NCBI GenBank assembly: GCA_013339765.2 | Contig: CM023452.1 | Coordinates: forward strand, 163,679,581 to 163,743,580 | From: Haemaphysalis longicornis | Taxonomy: Eukaryota; Arthropoda; Arachnida; Ixodida; Ixodidae | Direction of reading: 5' to 3' | DNA: 64,000 nt | In this document: in pieces, positions 24,781 through 35,326 of the stretch | How positions within the stretch are numbered: the stretch's first letter is position 1 | Layout of the letters: every line of letters begins with the position of its first letter | Made by a program: the position numbers and the translations under genes | Notes under the pieces: generated by a model | Databases searched by the model: none | Told to the model about the DNA's origin: nothing | What the model saw: only the letters and a program-made list of their open reading frames with translations

Positions 24781-24988
24781 CGGTAGTCGAAGCCGATGCC
24801 GCCACCCGTTTTGCTGCGTTTCTTCATCTGGCGTATGAACTCATTCCAGCTCATGTCAATCTTCGCAGCCTTCAATTTGGTTTTTAGGACGATCACGTTT
24901 GTGTAGTAGATGTAATCACAGAGACCATCTTCTGGATACATTTGGCTATGCACGGCTGTCTCGCCCACTGTGCAAACCAGCTCCCTGA
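24781..24988 (-). CDS. Exon 8: start of ectodomain
   Basis: 208 nt, acceptor CTTTCCTTTGCAG, donor TACCG/GTGAGT; enters in phase 1, leaves in phase 2; residues 143-211. It opens with RELVCTVGETAVHSQMYPED and GLCDYIYY, giving Cys148 and Cys166, and ends GGGIGFDYR. A short strand-like opening with two cysteines around an acidic 'PEDGLCDYIYY' stretch recalls a large tick family of extracellular proteins with a distant GH18-like beginning. This is recollection of a family pattern and not a search result. No DxxDxDxE catalytic motif is visible. Confidence 0.85.
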
Positions 24989-25629
24989 CTGCAAAGGAAA
25001 GCACCAAAAGGTTACAGAGCGTTCAAGCCCATTGCCACGCTAGGAGAGTGATTGACAGCTTATCGGATCCATATAAAATATACGAGAGCCCATGAGATAA
25101 GCACATGCACTCGCTTAAAACATTCTTGGTGAATATCGAAACACTCAGCTAACAGTAATGAGTTTTCATGCATGTAGACAGCCGTGCAAGGTCGGCAAAG
25201 GGTTCTTGTGCTTTTTACTGTAACGACATTCGCCTACTTACAATCTGCCTGCCTCAGGTATCCCTGCAGTCAGTAATCATTTGGCAGCGACTGACGCTGC
25301 CATTTTCCCAAAAGCCATTCAATCCGCGACATCTAACTGCGGGGCATCTAAACGACAACCAGAAGTCAAAAGAAGCAATCGCTCCCCTGGGTCTGCGTGA
25401 AACTGGAGAACTCACTGAATTATTGTTACTTCCAAATACGCTATCACCTCTCCTTCCGACTCCCTGGCGACGGACACACTAAGGGAAGGCTAACGACTAG
25501 AGGCGCCTTCAAACACTTTTCCATAGAACTGTTCTTCACTGCGTCCATCTTTCTTCCTTCTATGCCCCTTATAGATGCTGATCACCGTGAAACCCTTACA
25601 GCATAATTTGGGACTGCTTTCAAACCGCT

Positions 25630-25900
25630 ATCTTTGCCCCATTCTCTTTCCTACACCGAGTGGAGGGCCAGCGTGCTAGTCAACTCGAACCATACCGACC
25701 AGCTTCAGCTGGTCAACCAGGCCGTCCTTGCAGCCACCGCCCAGAAACTCTTGCACCAGAGAGCCTTCCGGCGGGCCGGAGATCAGCAATACGACAATAC
25801 GTACATCTTCGGTTTCCGTAAAAACTACTCCTATACCTCCTCTCCCTTCTCCACAAAAAATGTGACTTACGGGAAGCTTGGTTGTGTATACATACTATGA
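25630..25900 (+). pseudogene. Possible 3' tail of a LINE ORF2
   Basis: The frame encodes TEWRASVLVNSNHTDQLQLV and a following Ala/Gln-rich end, then an out-of-place stretch. 'EW..L..S...DQL.LV..A' endings are typical of ORF2 C-termini of some tick LINEs. No RT domain precedes it, so only a truncated tail would remain. Weakly supported. Confidence 0.35.
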
Positions 25901-26836
25901 CATATTTATTTTCTAATATTTTTTAGTACCTGATAGGCCTGGGCAACAAGCATTACATGAGGGGTGAGCGCAAAAAAAATCACTGGTAAAAACCACGCGA
26001 GATATTAACACAGATATTAAGATATTACTGGGGATTACGGTATTAACTGGGAAACAAGCGCTTCACGCCAGTGATCCTGTGCCATGTTTCTTCAGGTTAA
26101 ACCGCAGTGTCCTTCATAGTATCGACATTTGTCACTCAGGATTTTTTAATTTTTATGCTCATCAGACAATTTCACCTCAAATACACAGAAGAAATAAGAA
26201 ATTCTAATGCCGCAAACGAAGCGCCCTAAAGTGACCACAAGATGGTTAGAAAGGCGAGCATACTTGGCTCAATGTGAAACCACGCTAGCAACGACGAGTT
26301 GCGGGCATCTATGGCCGAATCAATCAAAGCCTCCGCATTTGGGCCCAGCGTCATTCTCACGAGGAAGAGGGAATTGGTGCTCCAGCATTTTGAAAGTTCG
26401 TGCTACTAATAAATCTCCTCTTAATTTTTCTTATATGTTTTAACGTGCTCATAAACGCCGCAAGGTAGTTGTGATTAGAGTTTATAGAGCGCGCCTATGC
26501 TCTGTTTTATCTAGTATAAACGAAGCACTGACGTCAAAGCACTAATCGAGGGCCACTATTTTTTCAGACGCTAGTCTCACATAGGCTACTCAAATGCGAA
26601 AATTTCGGTATGTCCGAAGGTGTACTATTCCGGACTGATTGCTCACCCCTAGATTGATCTGCTTGGCCAAAGTTTGATGGATTCTTGATGGAGACGCTTA
26701 TGTAAGCCTGACGTTCTCCCTAAAAAATTCTAGAAATATGCCCCATATTTGTCTACATAGTTCAGAAAAAGGATGCTATTAATCTTACATGACAAAGAAC
26801 GTCGATAACAAACTAGGGTTTGCATTGCGGTTTTAA

Positions 26837-28513
26837 CTCTTTCGCTACTGCGCCGATCAAAATCGATCAATTTAATCGGTACTTTGGGAGCGCCTTTTCG
26901 TAGCGTTCCAGGCGTTTCTCGAACAAGTAAAGCTGTTCGGAGTTAGATCAGGAAATGGCCTTTCAAAATTGGTTTTGTTTTCATTTTTGCAACGGAAACG
27001 TGATTTTTGACGTGCTTTTGAATCACCTGTGTGTGGAAAAGGGGCGTGGTCATCGCGCGCCACTGCTACCAACGAAGAAAACGTGCAACTAGTAATTACT
27101 CTGCACCAGCGTTTCCTTTTTGCTATCAGGCCGTGAATGGTGAACTAGCAAACGATTTTCCACCGTCAGGTTCGCGCTCTGACAGTAATAATCCCAGAAA
27201 TCGGCTGAAAATGTCAAGCAGTGCCTGATTTCAAAGCTACTTTATGATTTTAGGCAGTTTTATTGCCTTTGCGTACGTTGTTCTAAGTTCTGTGGTAGTT
27301 CTACTTACCCCAGGACCATTGGTAAACAGCTTACAACAGTTTCGGGTTCGTTTCTGCATCGCAAAATTCATATTTAGCGCTACTACGCAGTTACCCAACT
27401 TCAAGGCTACCTTCCATGCCGCCTGGAGCGTCCGCGACTGATCCTTGAACAAAGCACGGCGCTCCTGATTTCCCCTCACCCTAACCCGATTTCTGCGATG
27501 AGAACTTCAGATGCAAGTCAAAAGATCACACCCAGTGACCCAGTCGCCAGATATCTGTTCTGCCGAGGACAGCGCTTCAAACCAGCCTTACACTGCCAGC
27601 TGTTCGCCTTCCAGTTTCGTTTCCATGCGAGGGTATATCTGGGTGTCTAATGTTGCTGCTTAGTTGCACTGTAGATTCGGACGAAGTCTCGGATAAGTTT
27701 TTGTACTGTTTCATTTGAAAAATGTTAGGTGGCGCTGGCTTGTGCTGATCCTCTTCATCGCGCAACTGCTACTCGGCCAAAGGTCGCAGGGCACGATTCT
27801 AGCTCATCGTACCTTATATTTGCGAGCAAGGCTACAATTGCGAGTAAGATGATGATAATAAAGCTCAGCTTTATGTTTTGAGAGATAAGTGACCGTGAAC
27901 GACAACAAGCATCAGCAATGGCGTTCCGTTTTGAACTTCATGCCTTTTTTTTCCGCATCGCGTGTTTGTCCCAAATATTTTGCTTGCTGTAAATGCAAAG
28001 TCAGTCATTGAAAAGATGTTTTTACGTTATGTGGGGGCAAATTTGTGCCTCTGATAATGTCAAACCACCAGATTTATTCAGGGAACCAACCGAAATTGCA
28101 CATTTTGAATTGCAGGTTGGGCTTCACCGGACGACACAGGCACCGTGCGTGCTAACATTTTTTTTTATATCCGACAAACTATTCCACGCAAGTCGACATT
28201 TTTTCTGGGGCGTGTTTTTGAAATGTTTCCCTACAAAATGTATATTCTGATTTTTTTTCTACTACCAGTGATTTGGTATACACAACTCCTTTTTATCATT
28301 GTTTTCGACAACCTGACAAAAATTTTGATTTTGATTTTTTTCTCACAACTATGATATATAAAAACCTTTAAAAAACTGGTGCTGTTGGAAAGGCCGTTAA
28401 ATAATCTGCATTTTGTGTTCCTGCAATTAGTGCCTAACCAATATTTTAGCAGGACAAAAAATGTTTTCTTGGACCCCTAAAAATTGGTCAATTTTCCGGC
28501 GGTAACGAAAGAG
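26837..28513. mobile_element. TTAA-flanked inverted-repeat element (piggyBac-type MITE)
   Basis: TTAA stands at 26833-26836 and 28514-28517. Just inside, CTCTTTCGCTACTGCG at the left pairs with the reverse complement of the right end, CTCTTTCGTTACCGCC. Partial similarity continues further inward. TTAA duplications are the hallmark of piggyBac transposition. The 1.68 kb interior has only short ORFs without a recognisable transposase, so it would be non-autonomous. It lies in intron 7. Confidence 0.6.
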
Positions 28514-29468
28514 TTAAAAGTATACATAGTCTCGGTTTTTGAAAGAGCAAAAATAAAATCTTTGAAGAAAATATTTATAGCAGAAAACACAAGCAAGGCT
28601 AGCGCCCAAGCCTCACGCCCGTGGCTCGATAGCTAAGTCCCCGACGTCCCGAGAGATGGCAGGCCGCAGTGCGAACGCGGCAAAACTGTACTCTTAAAAA
28701 CCTCCATTGGGTGGACGAGACAGGAGGGGAACAGACTGAGCGGTGGGCGGATGCGTCAGGAGAGGCAGTTACGTGGCAAGGGTGGCACAAGGCGACAGTC
28801 TTTCGGTGACATTTGCAGCGAAGCGACCAAAAGCGGGGCCAGTTTTTCATTCACACGGGCTCGTTTTGAAACGCAGACCTTACCAGAAAAACTCGATCAA
28901 ATCAGGGACACGTTCTATGTTACCAAAATGGTCTGAGCCAGCGTCGAACAGATTGTCCACTTTCTCTGTGCAACGAGTACGCCTACACACAAACGGTCGC
29001 TCTGCTTGCACTGCACTTCAAGATAGCCATGCCGGGCCAGGCGCTGGCATCACAGCGTAAAATCGTGATTGCCAAAGCAAGGTTGGGAGGAGACTCATAG
29101 CTGCAGCAAAGGAATTCAGGGAAAAAGGAGCAGCTCACATACGCAGCTGAAAAGTGGGTCAGCTTGGCGTAAACGGAAATTTTAGTTGTTTGATCCTGTA
29201 TCTATAATCATTACTGAGTTCGCAACGTTGAAAGAAAACAAAAAACTTCCGAAATATCCAACCTCAGCTTTACTCTCTGCATAAATTCTCAATGAGCCCA
29301 CGAACACTTGTTATTACAATGAATCGAAATCATTCAGTTTTCTTTGACCACGTACTGTACATACTGACCCTTAAGGTTATCGTGAGAAATGTCATGGTGT
29401 GTGCTCACTTTTGTGAATACTTGGTCATAGTTTTTGTTTAAATGGAAGGAAGAGCAATGAGGACGTAC

Positions 29469-29672
29469 CGGGTTCGGGCTCCGGCGGGGGTGCTGGCGGC
29501 GGTGCTTCAGTGTCTGGCGGAGCTGTTTCTTGGGTTTCCGGTGTGGTGTCAGCTTCGGTTTTAGTTGGTGTGACGCTTTCAGGGCTCACAACGTGTGGAA
29601 TGGGGTTGCTTTGTGGTGTTCCTCCGCCGGAGTTTGGCACTTCGCCATCGGAAGCGATGCTGTCGTCGCCGG
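29469..29672 (-). CDS. Exon 7: Pro/Thr/Glu-rich stalk
   Basis: 204 nt, phase 1 at both ends, donor CCCG/GTACGT. It encodes residues 75-142: an acidic Gly/Ser start (GDDSIASDGEVPNSGGG), then Thr/Glu/Pro-rich sequence ending APPPAPPPEPEPEP-like repeats of Pro and Glu. Such composition suits an extended, possibly O-glycosylated stalk between membrane and ectodomain. The acceptor was placed at GTGCAG (29673-29678) because it gives the phase needed. A stronger-looking CTAG about 20 nt upstream would break the frame. The reading frame stays open well upstream of the chosen acceptor. Confidence 0.75.
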
Positions 29673-29966
29673 CTGCACGGTATTGGGGAACACTAGAGGC
29701 CAGATGCACAAAGCTCATCCCACGTAAAATATCCTAGAGCAGTTGGTGATTGACTTGCCCCGTTGCGTATTTGTTTCTACACGAAGCAGGATACAAGCTT
29801 CCTTGTTCATATGAGCCGAGAAAGTTGACCCATACAGCTATTACATCGACGAATGAGCACCTTGATAAAAAATTCCTGAGCAAATCATTGTTTCCGTCTC
29901 GCAGCAATTTCGTACAAAATTCGCAGTCTCACTTCGCCGGCAACGGTGTAATTACCCTACTGAAAA

Positions 29967-30332
29967 GTTCCGTATATACGAAATTATGAGAATATGGAGT
30001 TTATACGGAGCGTAATGAATGTAGATACTATTTCCACAAAAGCGGAAATTATGAGTTCGCACAATATGAACGTTTGTCACAGTTTTTGTGTTTTTATCTT
30101 CAATAATAAGCAAAATCACGCTCCTTATGATTTCCATACTCCGTATATACGAAATTCATACGGACAATGATTTCCCGGTTCTAGTGATCATGCGGACTTA
30201 AAAGAGGTGTCAAATTTTTCAATAGGCATTCACTGTTTCATTTTAATGTGCTTCTCGAAAATCCTGTTTTGTGGCGGCTTTGTGTCATGCTAAGAATGTA
30301 CTCCGCATTCCCATAATTCCGTATATACGGAA
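29967..30332. mobile_element. MITE-like element with CCGTATATACG ends
   Basis: The left end (from 29967: GTTCCGTATATACGAAATTA) and the reverse complement of the right end (to 30332) agree over about 30 bp with a few mismatches. A third copy of CCGTATATACGAAATT lies internally at 30141. No ORF of note. It abuts the element at 30348. Confidence 0.65.
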
Positions 30333-30347
30333 CGTTTCAGGAGTGTA

Positions 30348-30732
30348 GTGTCGCACCAAGCAGCCATGGGAGCAATCATAGGTGATTTTACCCACACCGA
30401 CCAACCAGTTCCGCTCACTGACTAGCCAGAGTCATTGTTATTTAATTATAGGGACGCTAGCTAGTCAGTGAGCGGAAGCGGTTTGTCTGGTTGGGTAAAA
30501 TCAAGACAGTCTGATCACTTGCATTTACGAAACGACACTAGCGAGGATGCTTCACTGGATGTGAGCAGTCTATCTGGATTTTAGGCAACCGGCCGAACCA
30601 CTTCCGCTCACTGACTAGCCAGCTTTACTATCAATAGTTAACAGGGACTGTGGCTAGTCATTGAGCAGAAGGGGCTCGGCCGATTGGATAAAATCGACAA
30701 TGACTTCTCCCATGGCGGTCATGACGCAACAC
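30348..30732. mobile_element. MITE-like element, family X copy 2
   Basis: Same organisation as 20898-21306: GTGT-GCA start, repeated GCTCACTGACTAGC/GCTAGTCAGTGAGC palindromes, CTTCTCCCATGGCGGTCATG near the right end and CAACAC at the end. TA precedes the left end (30346-30347); the right flank has decayed. Confidence 0.75.
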
Positions 30733-30817
30733 CATGTAGACCATTGCCCGGTTCTGTTGTGTTTAGCAACAAGAAGGAGGAGGACACTTAGTTGCTTTTG
30801 TCAGAAAACAACAACAA

Positions 30818-30908
30818 AAAAACAATTTTCGCCTTGGTGAAAATGGCAGCCAATTCGGACGTCTATGCCTAACTTGGAATGGCAGCGTCCCCGGCCGTAT
30901 ATACACGT
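30818..30908 (-). repeat. Dispersed short repeat, copy 1
   Basis: On the minus strand CGCTGCCATTCCAAGTTAGG and the flanking bases match 37975-38060 on the plus strand (TGCCATTCCAAGTTGGGCAT ... GTGAAAAACG). Family unknown. Confidence 0.55.
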
Positions 30909-31659
30909 AGAACGAAAAGGGCGATGGCTGTTAGTGATAAATATTAAAAGGAGTGAAATCAGGTGACGCAAAATGAAAAACTTTTTTGACGGCAGTTTAT
31001 GTTGGTCACAAATAGTTACATTAGATTTTATACAAATCATTACAAAATCTTCCTACTGTTTATTGCTACGAATACCAACAAAATCTTTTTATGTACTTTC
31101 GCGTCGTCTGCCGTCTGCTGTGCGAGTTTGCCTTGCGTTCCGATATAGATACGAGTTTCCTTACCTTCCGGCTGATTATTGATACGTTTTGTTCTTGTAC
31201 TACTTTCAGCGTGTACGTCCATGGCTCTGCTTGGGATATGCCATTACGCGATCATTATCTCTCGACAAAAAGTTTGCCTGTTCGTCTGATAGTAAAACAA
31301 GAATAAGGGAACAAACGTAAATAAAGAAAGGTGAGCCTGGTTTCGGATTTTCGGGCAGTCTGCACAGCAAAGGACAGACGAATCGAATGCAGATAGAGAA
31401 CAATCCAAGGTTTATTGGTGTTGGCAACGATGAACTGTTGGAATATCTTATGATAATCACTATCACTGTTGTAAAACTCTGTGATCCTCGTAAACCAGTG
31501 ACAAAAACGGGTTTCTGATCTTATAGCATATTTGGGTCCACGCGGATGGCCTCTGAGATCACCCCGCGCGCGTTTTGCACCGGCCGTCTCAATCGCTTCG
31601 TGCCCCCGCGAAAAGTTTTAGGCGGGCTGGTTCTTTCAGACTCCACCAGGCGGCAGTGC

Positions 31660-33260
31660 ATACCTATGCATCATTTGACATTAAAGCGACGTATGATACC
31701 GTAGACAGGGAGCGGCTTTGGAAAATCCTGGAGGACGAGGGAGGGGGCAGAATTTAACCAAGTGCAAATAGTGTGGGAGGGGTTAACATACAATAGTCTT
31801 GTATGCACGTACAGGGGTTTAGAACAAGGCTGTTCTATCCCTCCACTGCTATTCATGATGTACATGGCGTGGTTAGAAATGAAGCTAGAGGGCAGCGCGC
31901 TTAGATTCAACTTATACATGAAAAACGGGGAAGTGGTGAACGAACGGGTTCCAGGACTAATGTATCTAGGCGGCATAGGTTTATAGTGGTCAACCAGATA
32001 GTTATGCAGGGCTTGATGGATATATGCGATGAAGAAACCACACACCTAAAGCTGTCATTTAGACGAGAAAAATGAAACATCATGGTGTTTAACGACGGCA
32101 TGAACACAAAACAGTATTAGTGGAACAAAAAAATACCCAAAATAAAAACGTATAAACATTTAGGAGTATATGGCGTAACGACGGCGAAGACTACATGCAT
32201 GCTTATGAGGCTCGCCCTAAGACAAAAGGAAGGCGGAACGAGGCTATAAGGAAGCATAGGGCACTGTGGGGCTATAACAAATACGACGTCGTAAGGGAGT
32301 CTGGAAAGGGGTCGTGGAACCAGGATTGACTTTCGGAAATTCGGTTCTCTGCATGTAACCAGGGGCCCAAGCCGGCCCGGAGGTAAATCAGAGGGCGGTA
32401 GGCAGACTCTCCTTAGGGGCCCACAGCAAAACAATGAACGAAGCGGCACAGGGAGATATGACAGATCATCCATCGAGTCAAGGAAAGCGCAAGGCAAGAT
32501 AAAGTTGAAGGAGCGTCTTTGTGACATGGGAGACGAAAAATGCTTCACGAGAGTGTTTAAGTACCTGCATAAGAGGAGGATGGGCACGCGGTGGAGACGG
32601 GGGACCCGACAGCTGACCAAGTGGCACGCAAAGTTGGCAGGGGAAGGTGGGGTATACGCAAACATGAAAAGCCTTGTTAGGCAGCAGAGACTACGAATCG
32701 AGCGCAGGGATGGGAAGCAAAATAACAAAACCGTGGTGTCTCATTGGACAGAAAAACAAGAAATGAGAAAGGAAGGTTTTTATGGCTGTACGAAAGGCCA
32801 TGCATTGCTGTTTGAAACAGGCGGGGTGTTTGAGATACCGGGCTCACAAGTGTATCTACAGGCAGGAGAATGAAACATGTGGACGCTGCATGTGTACGAA
32901 GCCTACGACCGGCGCGGGTCGACGGGGGAACGACGTTGGCGGAGGCTTTGGGATCCGGGGTGAGGGGGAGCCTCAACTTCAGAACCATTGAGGTGACGAA
33001 GGCGCGGCTGCAATGGCAATTGAGGAAAAGTAGTGACGAAATGGGTACGGAAGGGGGTACTCGTACGGATGAGAGCTTAGAACGAGGAGCGAAAAAAAGG
33101 GGGAGGGAGCGATGAGAGTTTAAAAGAGGGGTGGGGAGAGGAGGCAAATCCATTAGGTTAGCTAAGAGTACGCCGAGTAAGTGGAATAAAACAGTCAAAT
33201 TGGTTGCTGACGTCCATTGTCCCGATTAAAAAGGAGAGCCACTATTCCTCAACATCATTG
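31660..33260 (+). pseudogene. Degenerate LINE, RT to C-terminus
   Basis: The RT is recognisable from SFDIKATYDTVDRERLW (near 31671) through GLEQGCSIPPLLFMMYM (near 31820-31870), VVNERVPGLMYLGG at the usual YADD position, and a Cys/His-like tail near 32870-32930. Stops and shifts occur about every 50-100 codons. It resembles the 8640-12600 LINE in the RT region (FNLYMKNGEVV against FNLTRMLQGEVV). Antisense to the host gene. It ends near a (GTC)n tract at 33255-33270. Confidence 0.7.
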
Positions 33261-33282
33261 TCGTCGTCGTCATCCAGTCACC

Positions 33283-33790
33283 ATTGTGGACGCTTCGAAC
33301 ATGCGCAAGGTAGAGGGAGTGATGACTAAGCAGGGTAGGAACCCGGAGTTAATGCTAGCACACCCACCGAGAAGGCGGTTGACGTAGTGATAACAAAGTA
33401 GAAAGAGCAGGTGTGGGATCGCGCAGTGCTCGCCTGGGGAAGATATATGTACGGGAACTATATGGAGACAAGGACGGGCGGGCAAATTTGGGTTATAATG
33501 GTAGGAGTAAACGACTAAATGAAGGAACGAGGACGAGCATAGCGAAGCAGGTGGTGAAGGGGATAAGGGAACTGAGGGCGATTTTCGAACGACGTCCAGA
33601 CAGCGGTCTGTGCGCTGCTGCAGGTTGAGGGTAAAGGAGGCCGCATAGAAAAGGCAGTGGTAGAAGCAAACCGGAAAATTTGGACTCTCGCTAAAGCAAT
33701 GAACTTTGAGGTTGTGGACCGCAATCGGAAAATGCACTATGCGGTCCGGGAGCAAGCGTTCGTTAGAGACGGCGAAAATTTCAGTGAGCC
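33283..33790 (+). pseudogene. LINE ORF1 remnant with SGNH-hydrolase-like blocks
   Basis: Pieces of three frames align with the layout of SGNH-type ORF1 proteins known in some LINEs. They are TIVDASNMRKVEGVMTKQGR at the start, IWVIMVGVND near 33485-33520 (block III G-x-N-D position), and EANRKIWTLAKAMNFEVVDR followed by a degenerate 'HYAVRE' region near 33660-33770. Frameshifts and stops separate them. Identification is by motif order only. Confidence 0.45.
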
Positions 33791-34559
33791 TCCGGCGGAC
33801 CTGGCGGGAAGGTGAATGACTGCGCGGGTGGTAGCTTTATAGAGGGCGACGAAGCATCCCGGAAGCTGGAGTAAATAGCAGGCACAGAGAAAAGGCGGCA
33901 ACGGTAAGGGATAGCGATCAACGTCCGAAGTTTAGCCCAAAAGAAAGTGCCGAAGTTAGCATACAGGGTGCACAAAATCTCAGAAAGGTGCATCGAGAGC
34001 AACGCAGACGAACGAAAAGGTAAGGGACAGTCCCCCGGTGACAGATACTTGTACGGAACATCGCAAAAAAATTAACCGAAAGAAAAAAGCGAAGAGTTGC
34101 TAAGATAAACTTCTAAACCTGCACGTGGGCAGAGCGCGGGAGAAATGGTGAAAGGTTCACAGTCAGCTGCAAAAAAAAAAAAAAAAATACTAGCGTATGC
34201 TTTTACAGAAACTTTTATTTGAGTCTTAAAAGAGCCACCAGTGATGCATGAATATGTACAGCAAGGCTGTAACAAAGTATAAGTACTAGGAAATGGGGAT
34301 GGTCAGCGTGCTCGTTCAACAGGGAACCAATTGGCAACGTTCCGAACGCAGATACCGACACAGATATACAGCTGGAGATCGCTGCTTGAATTATCGGTAG
34401 GGTAGCGCTGCGGGCCCCGCAATTACGATGCCATGGTACCTGCTTGGATGCACCTTTCCTTAGGCATCCCATTTATGCAATCATCTGATTGGAAAACGAC
34501 AGTTCCGATTTTACGAAGCCCTCCATTTAACTAAATATTTCCCGGTTCCCGCTGACTTC

Positions 34560-35190
34560 GTGATCGGGTTCTAACTGAAGTTGTTTTAAATGCAGAGCAT
34601 TTCTTTAACTCACGATGTTATGCGTCCGTAACTCGGCGTCCGCACCACGGCAGCTGCGCCCTCTCCCCCACTCCTCCTCGCCCTCAACACGCTTGCAAAC
34701 AGTGCAGCGCGCCTCCGGCGTTGCAAAGCACCGTAGCAACAGCAGGTGCGGGCGCGTCGTGGCGTGATGGTGGCGTGATAGCGCGCTCTCTCTCCACCTC
34801 CTCTCCCTCTACTGCGCTCGTTGGGAATATAAACCCGGGTGTCGGCGCGTCAGCCGCACTCCAGTTCTGCTTCGCTCTCTTGACGTTACCTAATACTCAT
34901 CTCGTTCTCTCTCTCCCCAATCATACCAACAACAACAACAACCCTACCACCACCATTACAACACCCATCGCCACCGCCACGCGCGTAACGCAGCTAATGG
35001 TCTGCATTTACTCGTGCCCTTCCCGCGGGGGCAAGTCGGGGTCCCTTTTTCACTTGCGAGCATGAGCGCTGATTAGTTCATGAAGCCCTTCTGAAAACCT
35101 GGCAAACATTCATGGCACTGCAAGGGATCGTGCATCGGAACGTACCACGGTTGCATTCTATCGGACTTCCGAGCCTACGAGCCGACGAAT
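34560..35190 (+). promoter_or_regulatory. GC-rich promoter-like block with TATA box
   Basis: Architecture parallels 19356-19817: an ATGCAGAGCATTTCTT start, GCGCC/AGCAACAGCAGGTGCGG motifs, a GCGTGATGGTGGCGTGATAG repeat, a CTCTCTCTCC tract and a TATA box (GGGAATATAAACCCG, near 34828). TCAGCC, initiator-like, follows about 25-30 bp later. A CAA/CCA-rich leader, a 23-codon open frame (ATG at 34997) and AATAAA at 35188-35193 follow. It could be a small transcription unit or a mobile promoter. Confidence 0.45.
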
Positions 35191-35263
35191 AAAGCTGTCG
35201 TGACATGCATTACCACCAGCAACAACGGTTGTTGCTGGTCGGAATGCATGTCACGACAGCTTT
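35191..35263. repeat. 73-bp near-perfect palindrome
   Basis: Arms AAAGCTGTCGTGACATGCAT-T (35191-35211) and their reverse complement (35243-35263) match over 21 bp. Inner arms CCAGCAACAAC / GTTGTTGCTGG match over 11 bp around a single-base centre at 35227. Four unmatched bases lie between the two arm parts on each side. An AATAAA hexamer overlaps its left edge (35188-35193). Confidence 0.9.
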
Positions 35264-35326
35264 TTTGCATTTTGCAAATTTGCAAGTTGCATTTCTTTTG
35301 CAAACTGCATTTCCGCAAATTGCATT
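35264..35326. repeat. TTGCA/TGCAAA-rich degenerate repeat
   Basis: A cluster of TTGCATTT, TTGCAAATTTGCAA and related short palindromic words immediately follows the 73-bp palindrome. Confidence 0.6.

Noticed and set aside
28743..29060. 105-aa plus-strand ORF
   Set aside because: No recognisable family, no promoter or repeat context; likely chance.
32117..32728. 203-aa minus-strand ORF
   Set aside because: It is the antisense shadow of a degenerate plus-strand LINE with recognisable RT motifs.
33270..33755. 161-aa minus-strand ORF
   Set aside because: Antisense to the SGNH-like LINE ORF1 remnant; composition is biased and no domain is visible.
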